This document shows, piece after piece, positions 1 through 9,299 of a stretch of 64,000 bases of DNA. Below the pieces are notes generated by a model that was not told the DNA's origin, made no database searches, and saw only the letters and a program-made list of their open reading frames with translations. Made by a program: the position numbers and the translations under genes. The stretch is from Acinetobacter marinus (GTDB lineage Bacteria > Pseudomonadota > Gammaproteobacteria > Pseudomonadales > Moraxellaceae): assembly GCF_900096915.1 (NCBI RefSeq), contig NZ_FMYK01000002.1:124001-188000 (forward strand). The letters are read 5' to 3'. Within the stretch, counting starts at the first letter, position 1; each line of letters begins with the position of its first letter.

Positions 1-1
1 T

Positions 2-463
2 AGCTTTGTCCCAGGACAGCCAAAATATCTGCAAGCCGAATTCGAAAGCTATCGCTTGCGCCTTGAACCTGAAGATGATGGTGAGGTGTCAGCACAGCGT
101 ATCGAGTCGATGACCATGTCGCAAATTTGGAGCAAACGTCAGCAAAGTGATGTGATCATGAGCGAGTTGGGTTGGCGAATCTTTGCGCCATTCGTGATTT
201 TATTGGCGTTGCTACTTGCAGTGCCTTTGTCTGAGGTCAGTCCACGACAAGGGCGTTATTATCGCTTATTTCCTGCGATTATGATTTTTGCCAGTTTGAT
301 TGTCGCCATGATGGCGATCAAAACCCGCATGACTAAGGGTGAGCTGGGGATTTGGGCGTATCCTGCGATTTTAATCATCTATACTGTGGTCGGTTTAATC
401 TTTGCCAAGAAACACAAGCTCGCACCAAAAATTAAAAAGCATTTAAATCAAGGAGCAAGCTAA
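2..463 (+). CDS. lptF: LptF, lipopolysaccharide export permease (C-terminal part)
   Basis: Last 153 residues of LptF, a membrane subunit of the LptB2FG ABC transporter that extracts lipopolysaccharide or lipo-oligosaccharide from the inner membrane and hands it to LptC/LptA. The frame is open from base 2 with no start in the window, so the gene begins upstream. What remains is the tail of the periplasmic domain (about the first 55 residues) and three hydrophobic helices, including FAPFVILLALLLAVPLS and AYPAILIIYTVVGLIF, with a basic C-terminus (KKHKLAPKIKK). Its TAA is one base from the lptG ATG, so the two subunits are probably translationally coupled. The family call rests on the C-terminal domain plus the adjacent lptG. 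Confidence 0.9.
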   Translation, partial: SFVPGQPKYLQAEFESYRLRLEPEDDGEVSAQRIESMTMSQIWSKRQQSDVIMSELGWRIFAPFVILLALLLAVPLSEVSPRQGRYYRLFPAIMIFASLIVAMMAIKTRMTKGELGIWAYPAILIIYTVVGLIFAKKHKLAPKIKKHLNQGAS

Positions 464-464
464 T

Positions 465-1535
465 ATGTTGTCACGTCGTATTCTTGCTCGGCATGTCATC
501 AAGGCAACAGGTGTTGCCATGATTGGTGCAACGGCGATTTTATTGTTATTACAGATGCTCTTTGGCTATCTTGCAGAGCTTGGCGAACTCAACGAACACT
601 ATAATGCTTGGCAGGCGTTGCTGTATATTTTGTGGGATGCGCCGAGTAAACTGCTGGAACTATTGCCGATTGGTGCATTGATCGGTGCAGTGGTCGGCTT
701 GGGCACGATGGCATCAAATAGTGAGCTGGTGGTAATGCGTGCCTCAGGTGTGAGTCTGTGGCGGATCGTCGGCTGGGTGATTCGTCCTGCATTATTATTG
801 ATCGTATTGTCTTTTGCGCTGAGTGAATGGGTGATCCCTTATACCCATGAGCAAGCCAAAGCGGTGCAAAAAGAAAACTATAGCGCGTCCTTGGGGGAGG
901 TGCGTGGCTATTGGACACGAGAAGGACAGCGTTTTGTGCATATTGATTATGCCAATGCGGGTGGACATTTGCGTGATGTGCAAGTGATTGACTTCGATGA
1001 TAATTATCGAATCGTTTCCACCATTAATGCTGACGAAGGGCAGTTTAAACAGAATCAAAACTGGACGCTTTCAGGCATTGAGCAAGTCGATATTTTTCCG
1101 ATGGGTGAAGCACAGCAAACTACCCGTGCCGCAGAAAATTTGCCATTGGCGTTACAGCCGAAATATGTGCATATGGTCACGGTCAATCCTGAGGATTTGG
1201 CACCAAGCCAGTTGATTAGTTTTATGAGCTATATGCAAGAATATAGCCAAGTGCCGAAGAAATATGAGCTGGCTTTTTGGAAAAAACTAGCATCGCCTTT
1301 GGCATTGATTGCTTTGGTGGTGATTGCGTGCTCATTTATTTTTGGACCATTACGACAGCAATCGATGGGTTTTCGTCTGGTGATTTCGCTATTTGTTGGT
1401 TTGGGCTTTTATTATTTGCAGGATTTTTTGGGCTATGCCAGCCTGATCTATAGTCCATCGGCGGCGTGGTTTGTGCTTGTGCCAATTTTCTTAATTTTAG
1501 GCGCAGGTGCGGTGCTATTACATCGCATGCGTTAA
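465..1535 (+). CDS. lptG: LptG, lipopolysaccharide export permease
   Basis: Second transmembrane subunit of the LptB2FG transporter, 356 residues, a normal full length. The sequence shows the family layout: a basic N-terminus (MLSRRILARHVI), helices at about 12-35, 62-82 and 98-120, a periplasmic domain at about 125-260, then three C-terminal helices (about 275-295, 302-320, 330-352). The cytoplasmic loop with SNSELVVMRASGVS is the coupling-helix region that contacts the LptB ATPase in this family. It directly follows lptF with one base between stop and start. Nothing suggests truncation. LptE, the outer-membrane partner, lies about 60 kb downstream. Confidence 0.95.
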   Translation: MLSRRILARHVIKATGVAMIGATAILLLLQMLFGYLAELGELNEHYNAWQALLYILWDAPSKLLELLPIGALIGAVVGLGTMASNSELVVMRASGVSLWRIVGWVIRPALLLIVLSFALSEWVIPYTHEQAKAVQKENYSASLGEVRGYWTREGQRFVHIDYANAGGHLRDVQVIDFDDNYRIVSTINADEGQFKQNQNWTLSGIEQVDIFPMGEAQQTTRAAENLPLALQPKYVHMVTVNPEDLAPSQLISFMSYMQEYSQVPKKYELAFWKKLASPLALIALVVIACSFIFGPLRQQSMGFRLVISLFVGLGFYYLQDFLGYASLIYSPSAAWFVLVPIFLILGAGAVLLHRMR

Positions 1536-1633
1536 ATATTTGGTTTAGTATCGTTGAAGTTTAATCTAGATAATGTTATTTATATTTAATTATGAATTTA
1601 AATAATTAATTATTTTGGATTAAGCGCTGAGTC

Positions 1634-1804
1634 ATGACTGTATTTTTAATTGTAATCAATGTGTTATTTATTGCCATTCTGGCATGTTTAATTAAACCAA
1701 GTTTTGCTGCGAAATATAACAATGGCAATCCGCCATCTCGCTGGATCTTTTTTATTCTTTTATTGATTGTCGTTGCTATTCGGAATGCTGTAGTGGGTCT
1801 TTAG
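1634..1804 (+). CDS. small two-helix membrane protein (hypothetical)
   Basis: A 56-residue frame from ATG to TAG, between lptG and gpmI on the same strand. It starts MTVFLIVINVLFIAILACLI (one hydrophobic helix), has a short polar loop KPSFAAKYNNGNPPSR, and ends in a second helix (FFILLLIVVAIRNAVVGL). The composition is that of a small inner-membrane hairpin protein and the codons look like those of its neighbours. I do not recognise the family and see no strong ribosome binding site. It may be co-transcribed with lptG, whose stop is 98 bases upstream. Its existence is inferred from the two-helix pattern only. Confidence 0.55.
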   Translation: MTVFLIVINVLFIAILACLIKPSFAAKYNNGNPPSRWIFFILLLIVVAIRNAVVGL

Positions 1805-1967
1805 TCTTTAAATATCAGTGATATGCTGACATTTAAAATGTGTGAAGTGCTGTGCAAGCTGTTTTAGCCGTGGTTAAGCTAAAGGTGAGATCAGGGTGAT
1901 GCATAGATTTACCCCGTAATTTTGAGTAAAATTATCTCACTTTTGAATTAGAACCTGAGATGAAGCA

Positions 1968-3512
1968 ATGACGGATGTAGCAACGCATAAAATTCCCCAC
2001 GTATTGGTGATTATGGATGGCATTGGTCATCGTGAAGCGGTCGAAGATAATGCATTTTTGGCGGCGAAAACACCACACTTGACGGCAATGAAACAAAATC
2101 ATCCGCATAGTCTCGTTTCTGGTTCTGGTGAAGATGTGGGCTTGCCTGATGGTCAGATGGGGAACTCCGAAGTCGGTCATATGAATCTTGGCGCAGGGCG
2201 TGTGCTCTATCAAGACTTTACCCGCATCACCAAAGATATTCGCACAGGGGATTTCTTTGAACATGAAGTGCTTGTTGATGCAGTGGAAAAAGCCAAAGCG
2301 ACAGGCGGTGCTGTGCATATCATGGGCTTGCTCTCGCAAGGTGGCGTGCACTCGCATGAAGATCAAATCGAAGCCATGTGTGAGTTGGCACTCAAGCGTG
2401 GTGCAACCGTTTATCTACATGCTTTCCTTGATGGACGTGACACTCCACCCAAAAGTGCTGAGCCAAGTTTAAAACGCTTCGATGCTCTATTTGCGCAGTA
2501 TCCAAATCAAGGGCGTATAGCTACCATGATCGGGCGCTATTTTGCCATGGATCGTGACAATCGTTGGGATCGAGTTGAGCAGGCTTATCGGCTGTTGACC
2601 GAAGGCGAAGCGATTCGTGTGGTAGATAGTGCGGTTGATGGCTTAAACCAAGCCTACGCTGCTGAAGAAACCGATGAGTTTGTCAAAGCAACCCGTGTTG
2701 GCGATCTCGCAACCATCAACGATGGTGATAGCATTGTCTTTATGAACTTCCGTGCTGACCGTGCCCGTGAACTGACCCGTGCTTTTGTGGAAAAAGGCTT
2801 TGCAGGTTTTGAACGCAAGACCGTGCCAAACTTAGCCAAATTCGTGATGCTGACTCGTTATCAAGCCACCATTGATGCACCTGTTGCCTACATGCCTGAA
2901 GAATTGAAAAATTCAATTGGTGAATATTTGTCAAACCTTGGCAAAACCCAACTGCGTATCGCTGAAACTGAAAAATATGCGCATGTGACCTTTTTCTTTA
3001 GCGGTGGTCGTGAAGACGAATATGAAGGCGAAACACGTATTCTCGTTCCATCGCCGAACGTCGCAACTTATGATCTACAGCCTGAAATGAGTGCTTATGA
3101 GGTCACGGATAAACTGGTTGATGCGATTAATTCTGGTACATACGATCTGTTGATTGTGAATTACGCCAATGGTGATATGGTTGGACATACGGGTGTATTC
3201 GATGCGGCGGTGAAGGCGGTTGAAGCGGTGGATACCAGCTTGGGTCGTGTTTATGATGCAGTGATGGCGAATAAAGGGCATATGATTGTCACTGCCGATC
3301 ATGGTAATGTTGAGCAAATGCAGGATTATGACAGCGGACAAGTGCATACCCAACACACCACAGAGCATGTGCCATTTATCTATGTTGGACCGACTTCGGC
3401 GACCATCGCTGACAATGGTGTTTTGGCGGATGTTGCGCCGACCTTGTTACACTTGATGAATATTCCAGTACCCGCAGAAATGCAAGGACGTAATCTGATT
3501 ACGACACGCTGA
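1968..3512 (+). CDS. gpmI: 2,3-bisphosphoglycerate-independent phosphoglycerate mutase
   Basis: Converts 3-phosphoglycerate to 2-phosphoglycerate in glycolysis and gluconeogenesis; cytoplasmic, Mn-dependent, alkaline-phosphatase superfamily. 514 residues, the usual length. Visible signatures: N-terminal metal motif around VLVIMDGIG, the phosphoserine loop GNSEVGHMNLGAGRVL (about 65-80), the DGRDTPPKS substrate loop (about 155), GRYFAMDRDNRWDR (about 190), and the C-terminal metal ligands in NYANGDMVGHTG and VTADHGNVEQM. The first residue of the usual GWG element is replaced (MDGIGHRE), a mild variant. Its stop codon lies in a short direct repeat (3503-3526). The S41 protease gene follows on the same strand. 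Confidence 0.97.
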   Translation: MTDVATHKIPHVLVIMDGIGHREAVEDNAFLAAKTPHLTAMKQNHPHSLVSGSGEDVGLPDGQMGNSEVGHMNLGAGRVLYQDFTRITKDIRTGDFFEHEVLVDAVEKAKATGGAVHIMGLLSQGGVHSHEDQIEAMCELALKRGATVYLHAFLDGRDTPPKSAEPSLKRFDALFAQYPNQGRIATMIGRYFAMDRDNRWDRVEQAYRLLTEGEAIRVVDSAVDGLNQAYAAEETDEFVKATRVGDLATINDGDSIVFMNFRADRARELTRAFVEKGFAGFERKTVPNLAKFVMLTRYQATIDAPVAYMPEELKNSIGEYLSNLGKTQLRIAETEKYAHVTFFFSGGREDEYEGETRILVPSPNVATYDLQPEMSAYEVTDKLVDAINSGTYDLLIVNYANGDMVGHTGVFDAAVKAVEAVDTSLGRVYDAVMANKGHMIVTADHGNVEQMQDYDSGQVHTQHTTEHVPFIYVGPTSATIADNGVLADVAPTLLHLMNIPVPAEMQGRNLITTR

Positions 3513-3526
3513 CTAAGACACGCTGA
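3503..3526 (+). repeat. 10-bp direct repeat at the gpmI stop
   Basis: GACACGCTGA occurs at 3503-3512 and again at 3517-3526. The first copy contains the gpmI stop codon (TGA, 3510-3512). A weaker third copy (GACGCACAGATT) follows. It looks like a small tandem duplication of the end of the gene into the intergenic space. Confidence 0.7.
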
Positions 3527-3578
3527 TTTCGACGCACAGATTCTCAACTGATTTGCCGATTCATTGGAAAAGGAAGCC

Positions 3579-4910
3579 ATGATGTCAAAGACCTCGCCAT
3601 TGATCTTCACTTCACTGATCACGACTTTGGGCATGTTGCCCATGACGTCTGTTTGGGCAAATCCGAATGCTGTATCACCTCCAATTGAGCAATCACAGAC
3701 GGTGTTGGCACAAGCGAATGCGACTTCAACGGATAGCGTGGATGATTTTAATCCTCCAAACGATGCGGATACTGTGCCAAGTGATGCCAATATGGAGGAT
3801 CAGCTCAGTCTTGATGATGAAGAGCTGGCAAATTCGCCTGATGATGCCAATGTCGAAGATATCCCGATAGATCAGATTCGGCAATTTGTTGAAACTTTCC
3901 AGCTGGTCAAAAAGAACTACGTGGATAATGTTTCCAATGATCAGCTCTTTGAGCAAGCCAGTCATGGTTTACTCGAGGGGCTCGATCCATATTCACGCTA
4001 TCTGACCGATGAACAATACCAACAACTGATGCAGTTTACCGAAGGGCAAATTGCCAAAATTCCATTTCAACTGAGCTACGTTCCCGAACAACATCAATGG
4101 CAAATCGCAGGGATTGCCAATGGTTCGGATGCCTATGAACTGGGTTTGCGTAATGGCGAAGTGGTTGAAAAAATTAACAATAATGCCGTGCAATATCTTG
4201 ATCAACGTACTGTCGATAACCTGTTGACAGGATCACTTGGTAGTGTCGTCAAGCTGAAGATCAAACGGGGCAATCGTTCGGTGATTGCCGATGTGGTGCG
4301 AGATCAAGCGTTAAATTATGATGTCGAACCTTATTTGACCGATGAGCGCATTTTGATTTTAAAAATCAAAGCCTTTCAGCAAGATACTGTGCCACAAGTA
4401 CAGCGTTTACTAAGTACCTATCAGCAACGTGCGCCAATTCGAGGGGTGATCATCGATATTCGTGACAATCCAGGTGGTTTGCTCTCATCTGCAGTGGAGC
4501 TTGCGGATTTATTTTTGGAAAAGGGTTTAATTGTCAGCACCAAAGGGCGTATCGAAGCAGCACAGCAATTCCAAGCCTTAGCCAGTCAAGATCCGATCAC
4601 TTACCCTGTGGCGATCCTGCAAAATCGGTTTTCAGCCTCTGCATCAGAGGTATTTTCTGCGGCTCTGAAAGAAAATCAGCGTGCGACAGTGTTTGGTGAA
4701 ACCAGCTATGGCAAAGGCGCAGTACAAAAACTCTTTCCACTACAACAAGGTGCGGTGCAATTGACCGTTTCGCACTATTTCACGCCAAATGGTGAAATGA
4801 TCGAAGGCAAAGGTATCGAAGCAGATCGTAAACTGAATATGAGCGATCAACAGACTGATCGGCAAATCCAAGAACAAGCCAGCAATCAGTTTGGGCGTAT
4901 GATTCCATAA
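3579..4910 (+). CDS. ctpA: secreted S41 family C-terminal processing peptidase
   Basis: Periplasmic tail-specific serine protease of the CtpA/CtpB type, 443 residues from this start. A signal peptide (MMSKTSPLIFTSLITTLGML, cleavage near VWA-NP) is followed by a low-complexity acidic stretch of about 70 residues rich in Asp, Asn and Ser, then the peptidase core: an N-terminal helical part (QIRQFVETFQLVKKNYVD), a PDZ domain (about 150-230), and the S41 core with the catalytic serine in RFSASASEVFSAAL and lysine in SYGKGAVQK. ATG 3579 (or the adjacent ATG 3582) is preferred over the TTG at 3564 because AAAAGGA lies a few bases upstream. The substrate cannot be read from sequence; peptidoglycan-hydrolase regulation is common in the family. 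Confidence 0.9.
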   Translation: MMSKTSPLIFTSLITTLGMLPMTSVWANPNAVSPPIEQSQTVLAQANATSTDSVDDFNPPNDADTVPSDANMEDQLSLDDEELANSPDDANVEDIPIDQIRQFVETFQLVKKNYVDNVSNDQLFEQASHGLLEGLDPYSRYLTDEQYQQLMQFTEGQIAKIPFQLSYVPEQHQWQIAGIANGSDAYELGLRNGEVVEKINNNAVQYLDQRTVDNLLTGSLGSVVKLKIKRGNRSVIADVVRDQALNYDVEPYLTDERILILKIKAFQQDTVPQVQRLLSTYQQRAPIRGVIIDIRDNPGGLLSSAVELADLFLEKGLIVSTKGRIEAAQQFQALASQDPITYPVAILQNRFSASASEVFSAALKENQRATVFGETSYGKGAVQKLFPLQQGAVQLTVSHYFTPNGEMIEGKGIEADRKLNMSDQQTDRQIQEQASNQFGRMIP

Positions 4911-4950
4911 CCGACATGCCCGTCGCTGAAAATCATAAACTAATTATCAC

Positions 4951-5343
4951 TCACTTAGCGCTCTGATAATTACTGACTTCAATCAAATTCAGATCAGGGT
5001 CTCGAAAGTAGATTGAGCTGATTTTTCCTGTTGCGCCTGTGCGTTCAACGATACCTTCGAGGATATCGATATTTTTTTGTCTGAGCTCGTGTAGGACTTC
5101 ATTTAAATCCGTTTCGGCGATAAAGCACAAATCTGCTGAGCCACACGTCGCTACGTGTGCTTTGGGCTCAAACTCCTTGCCTTTTTCGTGTAGGTTGATT
5201 TTTTGTTGACCAAAACGAAGCGCTTTTCGATTGTGTGCAAATTCAACCACTTCAAAGCCTAAGACTGTGCTGTAAAACTGAATGGTTCGCTCAATATCAG
5301 CAACAGTCAAAACCAGATGATCAATACGGTCAATTTTCATCAT
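4951..5343 (-). CDS. VOC-superfamily (glyoxalase/dioxygenase-fold) protein
   Basis: A 130-residue single-domain protein with the paired beta-alpha-beta-beta-beta modules of the vicinal-oxygen-chelate fold: RIDHLVLTVADIERTIQFY at the start and YFRDPDLNLIEVSNY at the end. Conserved metal-ligand positions are visible (H9 in DHLVL, the glutamate in NLIEV; a mid-protein histidine in KINLHEKG). Family members include glyoxalase I, fosfomycin-resistance proteins and extradiol dioxygenases; related short proteins are often called virulence- or lactoylglutathione-lyase-like. The substrate cannot be assigned. Convergent with the upstream protease gene and upstream of no obvious pathway; transcribed in the same direction as pilR, 31 bases away. 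Confidence 0.85.
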   Translation of the reverse strand: MMKIDRIDHLVLTVADIERTIQFYSTVLGFEVVEFAHNRKALRFGQQKINLHEKGKEFEPKAHVATCGSADLCFIAETDLNEVLHELRQKNIDILEGIVERTGATGKISSIYFRDPDLNLIEVSNYQSAK

Positions 5344-5374
5344 GACATACCTAACAATTCAATGGTGTAACGCC

Positions 5375-6841
5375 TTATTCTTCTTCGTCACTATCCAGTT
5401 CAAATTTTTTCAAACGGTAGCGTAATGATCGGAAGGTCATACCGAGTTTTTTTGCCGCCAAAGTGCGATTCCAATGCGTCGCATCAAGCGCTTGAATTAA
5501 TAAACGTTTTTCAATCTCAGCTAAGTAATCTTCTAATCCCTCTTGCGGTAAACCCGCTTTGCCTAGTTTGGGTAGCTCAGGTTGCTTACTTGCGTTGGCG
5601 TGTTGGTTATTCGAAGTTGTTGATGCTTGCCCTAAATTTTGCTGTGTAATGCTTGGTTCGGCAATACTTGGTGCACCATTGCTGGCGTGTTGGCGTAGAC
5701 CTTGGATATGCTCACTGCGAATGGTTTCGCTATCGCATAAAGTCACGGCACGCTCCATGACATTGCGTAACTCACGCACGTTGCCTTCATAATAACCCGT
5801 CAACAGATGCGATTTGGCGGTACTCGAGAGTTGCATTGGTTCGAGTTGCCAGTCTTGGCAAATTTGCTTTAAGAAATGTTCTGCGAGCAAAAGAATATCA
5901 TCGCCACGATCTCGTAGCGGGGGAATCATCACTTCGATGACATGGATACGGAAAAATAAATCTTGACGGAATACGCCCGCCTGCACCATTTCTGCCAAGT
6001 TTTTGTGGGTGGCGCTCAAGATGCGAATATCGACGCTAATCTCTTGATCACTGCCCACAGGACGGATTTTTTTCTCTTGAATGGCACGCAGTAATTTGAC
6101 TTGCATGGCGAGTGGCAGATCAGCGATTTCATCTAAAAACAAGGTGCCGTTATGCGCTGCTTGGAATAGACCAACCTTGTCTTGGTGTGCGCCTGTAAAG
6201 CTACCTTTTTTATGTCCAAAAAATTCACTTTCCATCAGCTCTTGTGGAATCGCACCGCAGTTTACAGGAATAAATGGACCTTCATTGCGATTGCTGAGTT
6301 GATGAATCAGCCGTGCCACCACTTCTTTCCCTGTGCCCGATTCACCCGAAATATAAACAGGTGCTTGTGAGCGAGAGAGCTTACGCAAAGTGCGTTTCAG
6401 CTCTTGCATGACCTCAGACTGCCCGAGCAACAACTGATCTTCAATTTGTAGATCTAAGGAAGAAATCGGATTGATATTACTTTCTAGCGCATGGGCAAGC
6501 AGTGCTTTGAGCTGGCTTTGTTGAATTGGTTTGCTGACAAAATCAAAAGCGCCTGCTTTCAATGCAGAAATAGCAATATCGATGCTACCGTAAGCACTGA
6601 TTACGGCAACAGGTAAGCCCGTATAATTTTGCTGAATATGTTCAACCAGCTCGATGCCATTACCATCAGGTAAATTGAGATCAGTCAGGCACAGATTGAA
6701 GGATTGCCGAGTCAGTGCCAGCTTGGCTTGACGGACATTTTCAACACACACGCAATCGACCGCTAAGCGCTTCAAGGTCAGTTGCATTAAAGTGCGAATG
6801 TCTTCTTCATCATCGACGACCAAGGCAATCGGTTGTGCCAT
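5375..6841 (-). CDS. pilR: PilR, sigma-54-dependent response regulator
   Basis: NtrC-family activator of type IV pilin transcription, 488 residues. Order: receiver domain (about 1-120) with phosphoacceptor D54 in CLTDLNLPDG and K104 in FVSKP; AAA+ domain (about 137-370) with Walker A GESGTGKE (166-173), sigma-54 contact loop GSFTGA (213-218, Ser in place of the common Ala) and Walker B LFLDEI; a linker rich in Asn, Ser and Gln (about 395-425); and a Fis-type helix-turn-helix at the C-terminus (AAKKLGMTFRSLRYRLKK). It lies just downstream of the sensor gene pilS on the same strand, the usual arrangement. Loss of piliation and twitching is the known phenotype in Pseudomonas; the same role is inferred here. 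Confidence 0.93.
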   Translation of the reverse strand: MAQPIALVVDDEEDIRTLMQLTLKRLAVDCVCVENVRQAKLALTRQSFNLCLTDLNLPDGNGIELVEHIQQNYTGLPVAVISAYGSIDIAISALKAGAFDFVSKPIQQSQLKALLAHALESNINPISSLDLQIEDQLLLGQSEVMQELKRTLRKLSRSQAPVYISGESGTGKEVVARLIHQLSNRNEGPFIPVNCGAIPQELMESEFFGHKKGSFTGAHQDKVGLFQAAHNGTLFLDEIADLPLAMQVKLLRAIQEKKIRPVGSDQEISVDIRILSATHKNLAEMVQAGVFRQDLFFRIHVIEVMIPPLRDRGDDILLLAEHFLKQICQDWQLEPMQLSSTAKSHLLTGYYEGNVRELRNVMERAVTLCDSETIRSEHIQGLRQHASNGAPSIAEPSITQQNLGQASTTSNNQHANASKQPELPKLGKAGLPQEGLEDYLAEIEKRLLIQALDATHWNRTLAAKKLGMTFRSLRYRLKKFELDSDEEE

Positions 6842-6871
6842 CGTAAATTTCCCCTAAAAATAAAAAAATTA

Positions 6872-8452
6872 TTAATCTTCCATACGAGCACATTCTATAC
6901 GAAAACATGCGCCTTGTGTCTGTGGCACATAATTCAAATGGGCATGATTGGCTTCACAAAAAGTTTTGGAAAGATAGAGTCCAAGCCCTGTGCCGTTGAC
7001 CGACGTGCTATGAAAAGGCTCAAATAAATTTTGTAATTGGGCATTATTCACCCCCGCACCTTGGTCGATAATATCAATAAATGTGGCATCACCAACATGA
7101 TAGGCTTTGATGTCAATACGGCTATTCGGCACATGCTGATGACCGTGACGCACCGCATTGCGAATCAAGTTAATCAATACTAAACGTAGTTGATGCGGAT
7201 CGAAATGCAGTTGCGTTTTGTCTTCAATGGTCAGGCGCAGATGTTTTTGCACATCCATCAGGTCTTCACGAATAAACGAACGCAACCACGGATACAGCTC
7301 AATCTGCTCAGGCACTGTTTGATTTTGCCTTGACATATTCAGGGTATCTTCAATGGTGCGATTGATCCGTTTGCATTGCTTATCAATCATCGCTGTGAGG
7401 GATTTCAAATCCTCATCCAAGTCCTCTTCGAGTAACTCATTGGCTTGACTAATGGCAGAGAGCGGATTGCGAATTTCATGTGCGATACTGGCAGAAAGCT
7501 GCCCGAGCGATGCCAATTTTAAGCGTTGCACCTGTTGGTTGATCTTATCCATGCTTTCGATGGTAAATAAGGTGAGTTGTTGGGTCTGCTGATGTGTAAC
7601 GATCGGACGATAATGAATATTGAGTAACTCACCATTTTCGGTCTTATAGGTAAAACTGCCTTTGAATGCACGAGATTTTTGTGCACGTAATTCATCAAAA
7701 AGCTCTTGATCGATATGCTTTAAATCTTTGGTGCGTAACAACATTTCGGTAGACAGTTGGAGCAATCGTTCCGCAGACAGGTTAATACTGATAATGATGC
7801 CTTGTTGATCGAGCACCATAAAGCCTGTGTCGAGCTGTTCGATGATGTTTTGATTAATTTGTTGCAGTTGGAAGATCGCAGAGCGTTGCGTTGTCGCCAC
7901 GGACTCGGCAAAATTCAAACGGCTAATCCCAATCCGTGCAATGCCATAAGTACCAATAAAGACCAAAGTAATCAGACTTGAAGTACCGATGAAGGCGACA
8001 TTATCTGGACCAAAAATACTATAAAAAAACTGCTGATACACCACCGCAATCACACTGAGCAGGGTAATGATCATGGCGAGATTGGCAGGCAATAACATCA
8101 CCGCAGCCAGCACCAACATCATAAATAACAAGACAATGGCGATATTCGGTCCCGTACTGAGATATAAAATGCAACTGAGATGAATAAAATCAATGATTAA
8201 ATAAATAAACAACTGGCGCTGTAAATGGATTGGCTTATAGCGAAAGGTCAGAAAATTCACCGCACAAATCAGCACATAAGTGATACTGAGTGCAAGATAC
8301 GCCTGCGGATGGCGCCCGCCAATGAGCAAGTCATTTAAGCTGACTAATAAAATCGCCAGCAACCCTAAAGCGAGAAATAAACGATAACCCGTGTAAGGTG
8401 CACCAAGTCGCTTTAATGTTTCATCTTGATGTGAATTTTGTGTTGTGCTCAT
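6872..8452 (-). CDS. pilS: PilS, sensor histidine kinase for type IV pili
   Basis: Membrane sensor of the PilSR pair, 526 residues. Six hydrophobic helices occupy about residues 22-175, followed by a PAS-like segment (about 200-300, GFMVLDQQGIIISIN), the HisKA domain with H325 in ASIAHEIRNPLSAI, and the ATPase domain with N box (LINLIRNAVRHG, about 427-438), G1 (DQGAGV) and G2 (GTGLGLYLSK). In Pseudomonas PilS senses pilin in the membrane and phosphorylates PilR. The gene precedes pilR with a 30-base gap, so the two are likely one transcript. Identification rests on the six-helix sensor plus PAS plus neighbouring PilR. Confidence 0.92.
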   Translation of the reverse strand: MSTTQNSHQDETLKRLGAPYTGYRLFLALGLLAILLVSLNDLLIGGRHPQAYLALSITYVLICAVNFLTFRYKPIHLQRQLFIYLIIDFIHLSCILYLSTGPNIAIVLLFMMLVLAAVMLLPANLAMIITLLSVIAVVYQQFFYSIFGPDNVAFIGTSSLITLVFIGTYGIARIGISRLNFAESVATTQRSAIFQLQQINQNIIEQLDTGFMVLDQQGIIISINLSAERLLQLSTEMLLRTKDLKHIDQELFDELRAQKSRAFKGSFTYKTENGELLNIHYRPIVTHQQTQQLTLFTIESMDKINQQVQRLKLASLGQLSASIAHEIRNPLSAISQANELLEEDLDEDLKSLTAMIDKQCKRINRTIEDTLNMSRQNQTVPEQIELYPWLRSFIREDLMDVQKHLRLTIEDKTQLHFDPHQLRLVLINLIRNAVRHGHQHVPNSRIDIKAYHVGDATFIDIIDQGAGVNNAQLQNLFEPFHSTSVNGTGLGLYLSKTFCEANHAHLNYVPQTQGACFRIECARMED

Positions 8453-8473
8453 TGTTGGGAGATATGGTTGTTA

Positions 8474-9109
8474 TTAAGGCTTTATTAAACCATAACGCAT
8501 CGCCAAATGGGTGAGTTTTACGTCGCTGTCGACATTTAATTTTTCAAAGATACGATAGCGATAAGTGTTCACCGTTTTGACACTGACAAACAACTTATCT
8601 GCAATCTCTTGGGCGCTGACGCAGTTGACCACCATCATCGCCACTTGCATCTCTCGTTCAGACAATGCATCAAAAGGGGACTGCTGATGGTCTGAGAGAT
8701 AAGAACTCGCCAACTGCTCGGCAATATCAGCACTAAAATATTTACCGCCTTGGGTGACTTTCTTGATGGCTCGCACCATCTCCGTCATCGGTGCGCCTTT
8801 GGTGATATAGCCTTTTGCGCCCGCTTTGAGCAACATCGATGGATAAGGCTCTTCAGATAAGCCACTGACAGCAAGCACATGGGTGTTGGGCACGGACTGT
8901 AACAAGCGACGTGTGGTTTCCACCCCGCCAATGCCAGGCATGTTGACATCTAACAGTACCACTTCGGGTTGGAGCTGTTTGCAGAGGAGAATCGCTTCTT
9001 CGCCAGATTCGGCTTGTCCGACCACATCGATCTCGGGATGATCTTCGAGCATACGACAAATACCTGTACGAACCAGCTCATGATCATCAACAACTAATAC
9101 AGAGATCAC
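8474..9109 (-). CDS. gacA: GacA/UvrY-type response regulator (LuxR family)
   Basis: Two-domain regulator of 211 residues: receiver (about 1-120) with acidic pocket VDDHE, phosphoacceptor D54 in LLDVNMPGIGG and lysine in YITKG, then a LuxR-type helix-turn-helix (about 145-205: DALSEREMQVAMM, KLFVSVKTVNTYRYRIFEKL). The match to GacA runs the full length, including the KTVNTYRYRIFEKL recognition region. The start is a GTG at 9109: an AGGGAG sits a few bases upstream, whereas the ATG at 9151 lacks a site and would add 14 poorly conserved residues. GacA normally answers the GacS sensor and drives small RNAs that titrate RsmA/CsrA; gacS is not in the window. Its position beside pilS is in line with surface-lifestyle control but not proof of it. 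Confidence 0.9.
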   Translation of the reverse strand: MISVLVVDDHELVRTGICRMLEDHPEIDVVGQAESGEEAILLCKQLQPEVVLLDVNMPGIGGVETTRRLLQSVPNTHVLAVSGLSEEPYPSMLLKAGAKGYITKGAPMTEMVRAIKKVTQGGKYFSADIAEQLASSYLSDHQQSPFDALSEREMQVAMMVVNCVSAQEIADKLFVSVKTVNTYRYRIFEKLNVDSDVKLTHLAMRYGLIKP

Positions 9110-9299
9110 ATTTTTCTCCCTAAAACTTAACTTTTTTGTTACATAACGCAAAATTCACTTGCAATTACATCGTAATTTTAGCAATCCTATAACAGAACCC
9201 AACGAATTTGCTATCTGATGTTTGAACAATGATACATGATCAAGCATTAGGCAAGTCATTTTTTAGCGCAGGAAGCGAAGTTTTATAAAGGTTGTGTGT
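9110..9299. promoter_or_regulatory. divergent promoter region, gacA / pbpG
   Basis: About 190 bases between the divergent gacA and endopeptidase genes. It contains AT-rich stretches on both sides (for example around 9165-9190) and the ribosome binding sites of both genes: AGGGAG for gacA and AAAGG (9287-9291) for the endopeptidase. I could not fix -35/-10 boxes with confidence. Confidence 0.5.
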
